NCBI RefSeq assembly: GCF_030846775.1
Contig: NZ_CP132910.1
Location: 2,886,001 to 2,950,000 of the forward strand
DNA: 64,000 nucleotides
Direction: 5' to 3'
Source of the DNA: Geothrix sp. 21YS21S-2
GTDB taxonomy: Bacteria; Acidobacteriota; Holophagae; Holophagales; Holophagaceae
Shown here piece by piece: positions 1 through 6,450 of the stretch. Positions within the stretch are counted from its first letter, which is position 1, and each line of letters starts with the position of its first letter. Made by a program: the position numbers and the translations under genes. The notes under the pieces were generated by a model. That model saw only the letters and a program-made list of their open reading frames with translations. It searched no databases and had not been told where the DNA came from.

Positions 1-28
1 ATGAAGTGCGCCTTTGATGGAGTATCCG

Positions 29-601
29 ATGACCGCGACCGTTGACACGATTCTGGCCGAAACCAGGAAGCGCATGAAGTCCTCCCTGGAGACCCTCAAG
101 AAGGAGATGGCCACCGTCCGCACGGGCCGCGCCAACGCGGGCATCCTGGACACCCTGCACGTGGAGTACTACGGCGCCTCCATGCCGCTGAACCAGATCG
201 CGGGCGTGAGCGTCCCCGAGGCCTCCATGCTCGTCATCACCCCCTTCGACAAGACCGCCATCAAGGCCATCGAGCACGCCATCCTCAAGTCCGAGCTGGG
301 GCTCAACCCCGCCAACGACGGCGTCGTGATCCGCCTGCCCATCCCGCCCCTGAACGAGGAGCGGCGCCGGGACCTGGTCAAGGTCGTCAGCCGCATGGGC
401 GAGGAGATCAAGACCGCCATCCGCAACGTCCGCCGCGACGCCAACGAGGACGTCAAGAAGCTGGAGAAGGACAAGACCGCGCCCCTGGGCGAGGACGCCG
501 CCAAGAAGGCCCTGGCCGACATCCAGAAGATCACCGACGAGTCGATCAAGGACGTCGAGGACATCGTCAAGCACAAGGACGCCGAGATCATGCACATCTG
601 A
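29..601 (+). CDS. frr: Ribosome recycling factor
   Basis: Ribosome recycling factor splits the post-termination ribosome together with EF-G in the cytoplasm. The protein has the family's RTGRA motif near residue 31, PPLNEERRRDLVK near 110 and IRNVRRDAN near 130, and from this start it is 190 residues, close to the usual 185. TTG 14 and ATG 17 are also in frame, but GGAG at 19-22 lies 6 nt before ATG 29 and the N-terminus then aligns with family members. The stop TGA shares one base with the ATG of the next gene. frr normally follows pyrH; only the last few bases of whatever lies upstream are in the window (a frame-3 stop at 15-17 could be its end). Confidence 0.95.
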   Translation: MTATVDTILAETRKRMKSSLETLKKEMATVRTGRANAGILDTLHVEYYGASMPLNQIAGVSVPEASMLVITPFDKTAIKAIEHAILKSELGLNPANDGVVIRLPIPPLNEERRRDLVKVVSRMGEEIKTAIRNVRRDANEDVKKLEKDKTAPLGEDAAKKALADIQKITDESIKDVEDIVKHKDAEIMHI

Positions 602-1383
602 TGGTGCATCCGGCAACCCTGGCGCTGCTGGTGCTGGCGGCGCTCCTGGCAGGCTTCGTCGACGCCATCGTGGGCGGCGGCGGGCTCATCACCATACCCG
701 CGCTGATGCTGGGGCTTCCCGCCGGCACGCCCATCACCACCGTCCTGGGCACCAACAAGGTGGTGGCCTCCGCCGGCGCCACCTTCGCCACCGCCCAGTT
801 CCTGCGGGCGAAGATCCTCACGTTCCGCGAAATGCTCGGGCCGGTGGCCTGCGCCATGACCGGGGCGGCCCTGGGGGTGCGCATGGCCTACGTCCTCCAG
901 GGCAGGGGCGACGCCTGGTTCCGGCCCGTGATGGTCGGGCTGATGGTGGTGATGCTGGCCTTCACGGTGTTCCGGCCGGACCTGGGCAAGGTCCACGCGC
1001 CGAAGTACGGCGTGAACCACCAGCGCGGCCTGGCCGCGCTCATCTCCTTCGCCCTGGGCGCCTACGACGGGTTCTTCGGCCCGGGCACGGGCTCCATCCT
1101 CATCTTCCTGTTCGTGGCGGTGCTGGGCTTCGACTTCCTGCGGTCCTCGGGACTGGCCAAGAGCGTGAACTGGGCCTCCAACATCGCCAGCCTCGCGCTG
1201 TTCGTGAGCCAGGGCAGCTGGATGCCGGTGGTGGGCCTGACCATGGCGGTGGGCAACGGCGTTGGCGGGTACCTGGGAGCCCGCACCGCGCTCACCCGGG
1301 GTAGCGGCCTGGTGCGCGCCGTCTTCATCGCGGTCGTGTCCGTCCTGATCCTGCGCCTGGGCTGGCAGATGATAGGAAAATAG
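601..1383 (+). CDS. TauE/SafE-family membrane permease
   Basis: A 260-residue polytopic membrane protein with about eight hydrophobic segments. It shows the two internal repeats of the TauE/SafE (YfcA-like) family: GFVDAIVGGGGLITIPALM near the N-terminus and GAYDGFFGPGTGSILIFLF near the middle, separated by a charged loop. Members are thought to export sulfite, sulfoacetate or other organic anions; the substrate here cannot be read from sequence. Its ATG overlaps the frr stop by one base (TGATG), so it is probably translated by coupling to frr, although no functional link is known. Confidence 0.85.
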   Translation: MVHPATLALLVLAALLAGFVDAIVGGGGLITIPALMLGLPAGTPITTVLGTNKVVASAGATFATAQFLRAKILTFREMLGPVACAMTGAALGVRMAYVLQGRGDAWFRPVMVGLMVVMLAFTVFRPDLGKVHAPKYGVNHQRGLAALISFALGAYDGFFGPGTGSILIFLFVAVLGFDFLRSSGLAKSVNWASNIASLALFVSQGSWMPVVGLTMAVGNGVGGYLGARTALTRGSGLVRAVFIAVVSVLILRLGWQMIGK

Positions 1384-1385
1384 AC

Positions 1386-1432
1386 TTCCCTGACCGGACG
1401 GGTCGGATATAGTGGTGCCTGCTCCAAGGAGG
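1386..1432 (+). promoter_or_regulatory. Probable promoter and ribosome binding site of the superoxide dismutase gene
   Basis: A TATAGT hexamer at 1408-1413 resembles a sigma-70 -10 box; the -35 region about 17 nt upstream is weak. A strong AAGGAGG at 1426-1432 sits 4 nt before the ATG at 1437. Confidence 0.4.
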
Positions 1433-1436
1433 CACC

Positions 1437-2117
1437 ATGGAACGAAGAGAACTGCTGGGCACCCTCGCCGCCGGGACCCTGGCCCTGGGTCTGGCCCCCC
1501 GTCTCGACGCGGCCCAGGCCGCTCCCACCGACCCCCGGGCCGACTACAAGCCCCGCCCCTTCGCCCTGGAGACGGGCCTGCCCGGCCTCTCCAAGGACAT
1601 GCTGGGCGAGCACCTGGCCCTCTACAAGGGCTACGTGAACCGCACCAACGCCCTGCTCAAGGACCTTCACGCCGCCGAGGCCGAGGGCCGCGCCACCACC
1701 GCCGTGCAGGAATCCCGCCGCCGCCTGGGCTTCGAGTTCAGCGGCATGCGCCTCCACGAACTCTATTTCGAGGCCCTGCGCGACAAGGCCGCCGCCCCCG
1801 GCCCCGGCCACCCCCTGCAGAAGGCCATCCAGGCCGGCTGGGGCAGCTTCGACGCGTGGTGGGGGGCCTTCAAGGCCACGTGCACCATGACCGGCATCGG
1901 CTGGGGCGCACTGGTGAAGGATCCGCTCACGGGCCGGCTCATGAACGCGTGGTTCCAGGACCACGAGAACGCCATCCCCGTGGGGACGGTGCCGATCCTC
2001 GTCGTGGACGTGTGGGAGCACGCCTACGTGAAGGACTACGGCGCCACGGCCAGGGCCAAGTACGTGGACGCCATCAAGCCCCTCATCGACTGGGGCGTGG
2101 TGGAAAAGCGCTACTGA
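1437..2117 (+). CDS. Exported Fe/Mn-type superoxide dismutase
   Basis: Iron/manganese superoxide dismutase family, 226 residues, converting superoxide to oxygen and hydrogen peroxide. Candidate metal ligands are H59 (GEHLALYKGY), H107 (GMRLHELYFE), D191 and H195 in the signature DVWEHAYVKDY. Unlike cytosolic enzymes it starts with a short twin-arginine-like leader (MERRELLGTL followed by an Ala/Leu-rich stretch and an Ala-rich cleavage region near 26-29), so export by Tat with the metal already bound is likely. The MRLHELYF second-ligand region marks a divergent subfamily. Fe versus Mn preference cannot be decided. It is a monocistronic gene facing the toxin-antitoxin pair. Confidence 0.85.
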   Translation: MERRELLGTLAAGTLALGLAPRLDAAQAAPTDPRADYKPRPFALETGLPGLSKDMLGEHLALYKGYVNRTNALLKDLHAAEAEGRATTAVQESRRRLGFEFSGMRLHELYFEALRDKAAAPGPGHPLQKAIQAGWGSFDAWWGAFKATCTMTGIGWGALVKDPLTGRLMNAWFQDHENAIPVGTVPILVVDVWEHAYVKDYGATARAKYVDAIKPLIDWGVVEKRY

Positions 2118-2151
2118 GCCGCGCCCGGGCCCTGGTTCCCGGCAGGCGGGA

Positions 2152-2517
2152 TCATTCCTCCGGCGTCCCATAGGGATCGGCGGAGGGTTCGCTGACCCGC
2201 TCCAGGAACGCGGAGCCCCCGGCGGGATACGGCTCCCGTACCGCGAGGGCCGACCTGACCGCCTCGGCGATGATGTCATCCGCCACCCCCTGGCGCCGGA
2301 GGCTTTCGGACACCCGGGTCAGCGGGTCCTTCTCCAGCCGGGCCAGGTCCTTCCGAAGCCCCTGGCCGATGTAGGCACGGATGAGCGGCTGGTAGCCTGA
2401 AAACCCCAGGGCCGGGGCGACCGCTTTCAGGTCCTCGAGGACATCCTCCGGGAACCGGATGGAGATGCTGACCATGGGGCGGTCCTTCTGGAGGCGCTTC
2501 AGGATTTTCTCATTCAT
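2152..2517 (-). CDS. Ribbon-helix-helix (CopG/BrnA-like) antitoxin
   Basis: A 121-residue protein with an N-terminal ribbon-helix-helix pattern: the strand VSISIRF near residues 16-22 followed by helices through GFSGYQPLIRAYIGQGLRKD. Such proteins bind their own promoter and neutralise a BrnT-type ribonuclease through the C-terminal part. The gene overlaps the 3' end of the BrnT-like toxin gene (by 4 nt in the present frame, 8 nt if the toxin frame is restored), the toxin-first order typical of brnTA. The acidic C-terminal tail (EPSADPYGTPEE) is not conserved in families I recognise. Confidence 0.7.
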   Translation of the reverse strand: MNEKILKRLQKDRPMVSISIRFPEDVLEDLKAVAPALGFSGYQPLIRAYIGQGLRKDLARLEKDPLTRVSESLRRQGVADDIIAEAVRSALAVREPYPAGGSAFLERVSEPSADPYGTPEE

Positions 2518-2807
2518 ATTCGTAGGCCCTCCTTTCCGAGGGGGTGGCTGGGCGGGCGGAGATGACCCGGATGGTTTTTCTCGTGGCGGACCCGATGCAC
2601 CACGAACAGCAATGCACCCTCTTCCGAATAGCCCAGGGCCGCATCCCTGGATTGCTCCCGGTCGCTGGCATCGACCCGGCGGATAAAGGGGTCGAAGAAG
2701 ACTTCACTGGCCCGCTCGAAGGAAACTCCATGCTTCTTGAGGTTCAGGAGGGCCTTGCCAGCATCCCATTCAAAGGCTTGGCCATTTCGGATGAAAATTA
2801 CGTCCAC
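2510..2807 (-). pseudogene. BrnT-family toxin, frameshifted near its C-terminus
   Basis: The first ~72 codons (GTG start at 2807) match BrnT (DUF497) ribonuclease toxins: FEWDAGKALLNLKKHGVSFE, FFDP and LLFVVHRVR. The family then continues with EKTIRVISARPATPSERRAYE, but here that sequence lies in the neighbouring frame. The switch point is a run of five T at 2575-2579 (AAAAA on the coding strand); removing one A restores HEK-TIRVISAR exactly and moves the stop to 2510-2512. As it stands the protein is 97 residues and ends with unrelated residues, stop at 2514-2516, so it loses the conserved C-terminal motif. It may be an inactivating mutation, a read error in the homopolymer, or slippage. No clear Shine-Dalgarno is present. 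Confidence 0.65.
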
Positions 2808-2848
2808 AGGTCAAGTGTATATACGTTGTGGCACCCGTCAAGCCCCCC

Positions 2849-3289
2849 TCAAACCTCCACTCCCAGCGCCCTGGCCGGCTCCACCACGAAGGGCCGCGCC
2901 TTGGCCCGGGGATGCGGCAGCTCCAGCACCAGTTCCCCTCCCAGGCCCTCCAGGCCGGGCGGCGCGGGCCAGGTCCAGCGGCCCTCGGCGCCTTCGGCCT
3001 GGATGAGGTCCAGGTCCAGGGTGCGCGGCGCGTTGCGGCCCGCGGAGCGGTTCCGGCCCGCGCGCAGCTCGGCCCGGAGCAGGGCCTCCAGGAGCGCCTG
3101 GGGGTCCAGGGCGGTGTCCACCAGGGCCACGGTGTTGAGGTAGTCGGGGCCCCTGCCGGACTCGTCGGGGGTCTCGGTCCAGAGCGGCGAGGGGGTGACC
3201 TCGCCCAGTTCGGCCAGCAGGGCCAGGCCGGCCCCGAGGTTGGCCCGGCGGTCGCCGAGGTTGGAGCCCAGGGCCACCAGCGCGCGCAT
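2849..3289 (-). CDS. folK: 6-hydroxymethyl-7,8-dihydropterin pyrophosphokinase (HPPK)
   Basis: Transfers pyrophosphate from ATP to 6-hydroxymethyl-dihydropterin in folate synthesis. It begins MRALVALGSNLGDRRANL and carries the signature RNAPRTLDLDLI near residue 95, plus a C-terminal LPHPRAKARPFVVEP. At 146 residues it is slightly short but complete for HPPK. The ATG at 3289 follows the stop of the upstream gene by 2 nt, so it is the last gene of a six-gene minus-strand run. The reading frame stays open far upstream (to 4261), but only this part resembles a real protein. Confidence 0.92.
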   Translation of the reverse strand: MRALVALGSNLGDRRANLGAGLALLAELGEVTPSPLWTETPDESGRGPDYLNTVALVDTALDPQALLEALLRAELRAGRNRSAGRNAPRTLDLDLIQAEGAEGRWTWPAPPGLEGLGGELVLELPHPRAKARPFVVEPARALGVEV

Positions 3290-3291
3290 GC

Positions 3292-4437
3292 CTAGCCCTC
3301 GATGAGGTGGGGCACGAAGGAGCTGCCGTTGTCGGTGATGGGGCCCCTGGCCTCCCGGATGCCCATGCCGGCGGGCTCGCCGTCCACGATCCAGGCGCCC
3401 AGCACGGGCTGGAAGCCGTCGAAGGCGGGAATGGGGGCCAGGGCCTGGTAGACGCTCCCCTCGGCGCCGTAGCAGTCCATGGTCTTGCCGGCGAACACCT
3501 GGCCGCCGGAATGGATCTCGACGTTGGCGCCTTCGCGGGCGAGGATGGGCTTGCGCACGTAGTTCGCCATGTCCCGGGGACCGTCCAGATACGCGGGCAG
3601 CAGGTAGGGACTGCCGGGGAAGAGCTCCCACAGGATGGCCAGGAGGGCCTTGTTGGACAGGAGCATCTTCCAGGCGGGCTCCAGGAACGTGCAGGGCCTG
3701 GGCTGGCGCGCCAGCTGGGCCCCGAAGGCGTCCTTGACCATGAACTCCCAGGGGTAGAGCTTGAAGGCGCTGCGCACGGGGCGCTCGTCCAGGTCGCAGA
3801 AGCCGCCCTTGGCCTCGTCCCAGCCGAGATCCTCCACGAGCATCTGGACGGTGGAGAGCCCGGCCTGGTCCGCGGTGTCCCGCAGGTAGGCCACGGTCTG
3901 CTGGTCCTCCAGGGTGTCCTGGTGGAGGAAGTAGAGGGTGCCCGCGGGCAGGAAGTCCTGGGCGCGCTTCCAGGCCGCGATCAGGCGCTCGTGGAGGGAA
4001 TTGAACTGGTCCCTGCCGGGGAACCGCTCCTCCAGCCAGTACCACTGGGCCACGGCGGCCTCCACCAGGGAGGTGGGGGTGTCGGCGTTGTACTCCAGGA
4101 GCCTGGGGAAGCCCTGGCCGTCGCAGGCGAGGTCGAAGCGCCCGTAGAGGCCCACCTCGTCCCGGTCCCAGCTCTCCCGGATGACGGGCTCCATCCACGC
4201 GGGGATGCCGTACTCCCGGAACCGGCCCTTGTCGAGGACATGCTCGACGGCCTTCAGGCACATGGCCTGGAGCTCGGCCGCGGCCCGCTCGATGCGTTCG
4301 ATCTCGGCGGCGCCGAAGGCGTAGTACGCGTCCTCGCGCCAGTAGGGGCTGCCGTCGTCGTGCGTGTGGAAGGTGACGCCGGCGGCCTCCAGCTTCGATT
4401 CCCAGTCCGGGCGCGCCTTGATCGAATGCCTCTGCAT
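3292..4437 (-). CDS. Glutathionylspermidine synthase-like ATP-grasp protein (YgiC/YjfC family)
   Basis: A 381-residue protein matching the C-terminal synthetase domain of glutathionylspermidine synthase, an ATP-grasp amide ligase. Recognisable segments are YGRFDLACDGQGFPRLLEYN, TPTSLVEAA, FKLYPWEFM, a LLPAYL segment and YVRKPILAREGANVEI, ending in TDNGSSFVPHLI. There is no amidase domain, as in stand-alone YgiC/YjfC proteins whose substrates are not established. It starts 1 nt after the stop of the YgiB-like lipoprotein gene, a pairing that mirrors ygiB-ygiC in E. coli. Confidence 0.85.
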   Translation of the reverse strand: MQRHSIKARPDWESKLEAAGVTFHTHDDGSPYWREDAYYAFGAAEIERIERAAAELQAMCLKAVEHVLDKGRFREYGIPAWMEPVIRESWDRDEVGLYGRFDLACDGQGFPRLLEYNADTPTSLVEAAVAQWYWLEERFPGRDQFNSLHERLIAAWKRAQDFLPAGTLYFLHQDTLEDQQTVAYLRDTADQAGLSTVQMLVEDLGWDEAKGGFCDLDERPVRSAFKLYPWEFMVKDAFGAQLARQPRPCTFLEPAWKMLLSNKALLAILWELFPGSPYLLPAYLDGPRDMANYVRKPILAREGANVEIHSGGQVFAGKTMDCYGAEGSVYQALAPIPAFDGFQPVLGAWIVDGEPAGMGIREARGPITDNGSSFVPHLIEG

Positions 4438-4438
4438 G

Positions 4439-5332
4439 TCAGCCTCCCGATCCGGACGCGTGGCCCGCGGCGCCGAAGCCGCCCCGGCCCACCGAGCCCG
4501 TGGCGGCCTTGCCGGAGATGGAGCCGCGGGGTCCGGCCACGAAGGCCTGCCCGGGCAGGGAACCCGCGCCGCTCACCAGGGGGGGGCGCCAGGCCGAGCC
4601 GCCCAGGAAGACCATGGACCGGCCTCCGGTGGGGGCGGCGGCGGGCGCGAACCGGGAGGCGTCCTGCGGTGCGATGGGGTGGCCCGGATCGTGGAACCGG
4701 TAGCCCGGGGGCATCGGCGCGAACATGCCGCCCCGGTACCCGTAGGCCGAGGGCCGATGGAAGAGGAAATGCCAGAGGAGGTAGTCGTCCAGCCAGGAGC
4801 GGTGGCCCCAGGAGGTGCGGTACCGGTAGTCCCGGTCCTGGTCGCGGATGCGGTCCACCTCCTCGCCGAAACCGTGGCGCTGAGCCAGCACGCGCATCCT
4901 GTCGGCGTCGGCGTAGTCCACCACCCACAGGAGCCGGCCGTTCTCGCGGGGCTGGTCGGACTCGCCCCAGTCCACGTCCCGCAGCCGCTCGGCGGTGAGC
5001 TGGGCCACGTAGGAATTGCCCTTCAGGGGATCGTGGACGTTCACGCCCACGAGGAAGAGGTTCGGGGTGAGCGGCGTGTAGGTGGAGCCCTCCACCTGCA
5101 GCTCGGGGTGGTGCTCGTCCATGAAGGCCTTCACGGCCGTGTCCACCTGGGCCTGCACCTCGGGGGTGGGCGCGGCGGTCTCGGCTTCGCGGCGCTGGCC
5201 GGCCTCCCACTCCTGGTTCTTCCGGGCCGCCTGGGCCCGGGCCTCCTTCCTGGCCTGGGTGTCGCAGGCCAGGGTCCCGGCCGTGGCGGCCAGGATCAGG
5301 ACGAGGGGAGGGACCGCGCCGCGGTATCTCAT
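4439..5332 (-). CDS. Lipoprotein with glycine-rich RGGFG tail (YgiB-like)
   Basis: A 297-residue secreted protein: an N-terminal signal with a lipobox-like cysteine (AATAGTLAC, Cys about residue 23), a charged Ala/Glu-rich linker, a central mixed domain (residues ~55-160), a Trp/Tyr/Asp-rich stretch around residues 170-190, and a Gly/Ser-rich C-terminus containing RGGFG. The RGGFG tail and the position directly before a YgiC-like gene resemble YgiB (DUF1190), but the central part is different, so orthology is only inferred. Its ATG overlaps the queF stop by 4 nt (ATGA). The function is unknown; an envelope role is likely. Confidence 0.6.
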   Translation of the reverse strand: MRYRGAVPPLVLILAATAGTLACDTQARKEARAQAARKNQEWEAGQRREAETAAPTPEVQAQVDTAVKAFMDEHHPELQVEGSTYTPLTPNLFLVGVNVHDPLKGNSYVAQLTAERLRDVDWGESDQPRENGRLLWVVDYADADRMRVLAQRHGFGEEVDRIRDQDRDYRYRTSWGHRSWLDDYLLWHFLFHRPSAYGYRGGMFAPMPPGYRFHDPGHPIAPQDASRFAPAAAPTGGRSMVFLGGSAWRPPLVSGAGSLPGQAFVAGPRGSISGKAATGSVGRGGFGAAGHASGSGG

Positions 5333-5724
5333 GGCCGCTTCCCGTGTTCGGCCTTCACCAGGGTTCGGATGCCGCCGCGGATGAGGAAGTCCCCCTCCAC
5401 CTGGAGCCACTGGGGCTCCAGCGCCGCCACCAGGTCGTCCAGGATCTGGTTGGTGACCGCCTCGTGGAAGGCCCCGCGGTCGCGGTAGCTCCAGAGGTAG
5501 AGCTTGAGGGACTTGGACTCCACGCACAGCTGGTCGGGAACGTAGGTGATGCGCAGGCGGGCGAAATCGGGCTGGCCCGTCATGGGGCACAGGCAGGTGA
5601 ACTCGTCGGTCTCGAAGCGCACCTCGAAGGCCCGGCCCGGACGCGGGCTCTGGAACGTGTCGAGGGTGGTGGAGGGCTCGGTGACGCGGCGCTTGGGGAG
5701 GGTCTTGAGGGTGGGCTTGGGCAA
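5329..5724 (-). CDS. queF: NADPH-dependent 7-cyano-7-deazaguanine reductase
   Basis: Reduces preQ0 to preQ1 in queuosine biosynthesis. The 131-residue protein is the short, unimodular form. It shows the active-site segment EFTCLCPMTGQPDFA (probable nucleophile C46), the QueF motif ESKSLKLYLW at 69-78 and the acid FHE at 86-88. It lies 9 nt downstream of queC in the same direction, so both steps around preQ0 are co-transcribed. Its stop overlaps the next start (ATGA). Confidence 0.95.
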   Translation of the reverse strand: MPKPTLKTLPKRRVTEPSTTLDTFQSPRPGRAFEVRFETDEFTCLCPMTGQPDFARLRITYVPDQLCVESKSLKLYLWSYRDRGAFHEAVTNQILDDLVAALEPQWLQVEGDFLIRGGIRTLVKAEHGKRP

Positions 5725-5733
5725 CGGATGTCC

Positions 5734-6432
5734 TCAGGGTCGCAGGTGGTCGGGGATGAAGGCGTAGGGGATGGGGTCGGCGACGCCGGCCTCCTTGAAG
5801 CCCCGCAGCCGGAGAAGGCAGGAATCGCAGGTGCCGCATGCGGCGCCGTCGGCCTGGTAGCAGCTCCACGTGAGGTGCAGGGGGGCGCCCAGCTTCACCC
5901 CGAGCTCCACGATCTGCGCCTTGCGCAGGTGGATGAGCGGGGCGTGGAAGGCGATGCGGGTGCCGGGTTTCGTGCCCAGGTCCGCCGCTTGCTCGAAGGC
6001 CCGAAGGAAGGCCTCGCGGCAGTCGGGGTAGCCGCTGGAGTCCTCCTCCACGAAGCCCACGTGGACGGCCCCGGCGCCGAGAACCTCGGCCCAGCTCACC
6101 GCGGTGGCCAGGAGGTGGGCGTTGCGGAAGGGGACGTAGCTCACGGGCACGCCCTCCCGGTCCAGGTCGCCCTCGGGGAGCGGAATGGACGGGTCGGTGA
6201 GGGCGCTGCCGCCGATGGCCCGCAGCCCGGCGAAGGGCACCACGAGGCGGCGGGGCGCCGCGTAGAAGTCGGCGATGGCCTCGAAGGCCCGGCGCTCTCG
6301 CGCCTCCGTGAGCTGGCCGTAGTCGGCGTGGAGCAGGGCCAGCTGGAAGCCCGCGGCCCGGGCGGCGGCGGCGGCGACGCAGGAGTCCAGTCCCCCGGAC
6401 AGGGACACGACGGAAATGGGGGCAGGGGTCAT
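5734..6432 (-). CDS. queC: 7-cyano-7-deazaguanine (preQ0) synthase
   Basis: ATP-dependent conversion of 7-carboxy-7-deazaguanine to preQ0. The 232-residue protein has the PP-loop SLSGGLDS at residues 10-17 and a C-terminal zinc site with cysteines in TWSCYQADGAACGTCDSC. The gap to the kinase gene upstream is only 18 nt, leaving no room for a preQ1 riboswitch, so transcription probably starts before the kinase. queD and queE are not in the window, apart from a degenerate QueD-like gene at 27.7 kb. Confidence 0.95.
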   Translation of the reverse strand: MTPAPISVVSLSGGLDSCVAAAAARAAGFQLALLHADYGQLTEARERRAFEAIADFYAAPRRLVVPFAGLRAIGGSALTDPSIPLPEGDLDREGVPVSYVPFRNAHLLATAVSWAEVLGAGAVHVGFVEEDSSGYPDCREAFLRAFEQAADLGTKPGTRIAFHAPLIHLRKAQIVELGVKLGAPLHLTWSCYQADGAACGTCDSCLLRLRGFKEAGVADPIPYAFIPDHLRP

Positions 6433-6450
6433 CGAGGTTCCTTGAACCTA

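Noticed and set aside
1-45. ATG at base 1 with a 14-codon frame
   Set aside because: Too short, no ribosome site visible, and it overlaps the frr leader; probably chance.
2570-2585. Programmed frameshifting to make full-length BrnT
   Set aside because: A five-A run is short for efficient slippage and no stimulatory structure was seen; mutation or read error is simpler, though not excluded.
6433-6450. preQ1 riboswitch before queC
   Set aside because: Only 18 bases separate queC from the upstream kinase stop; no aptamer can fit.
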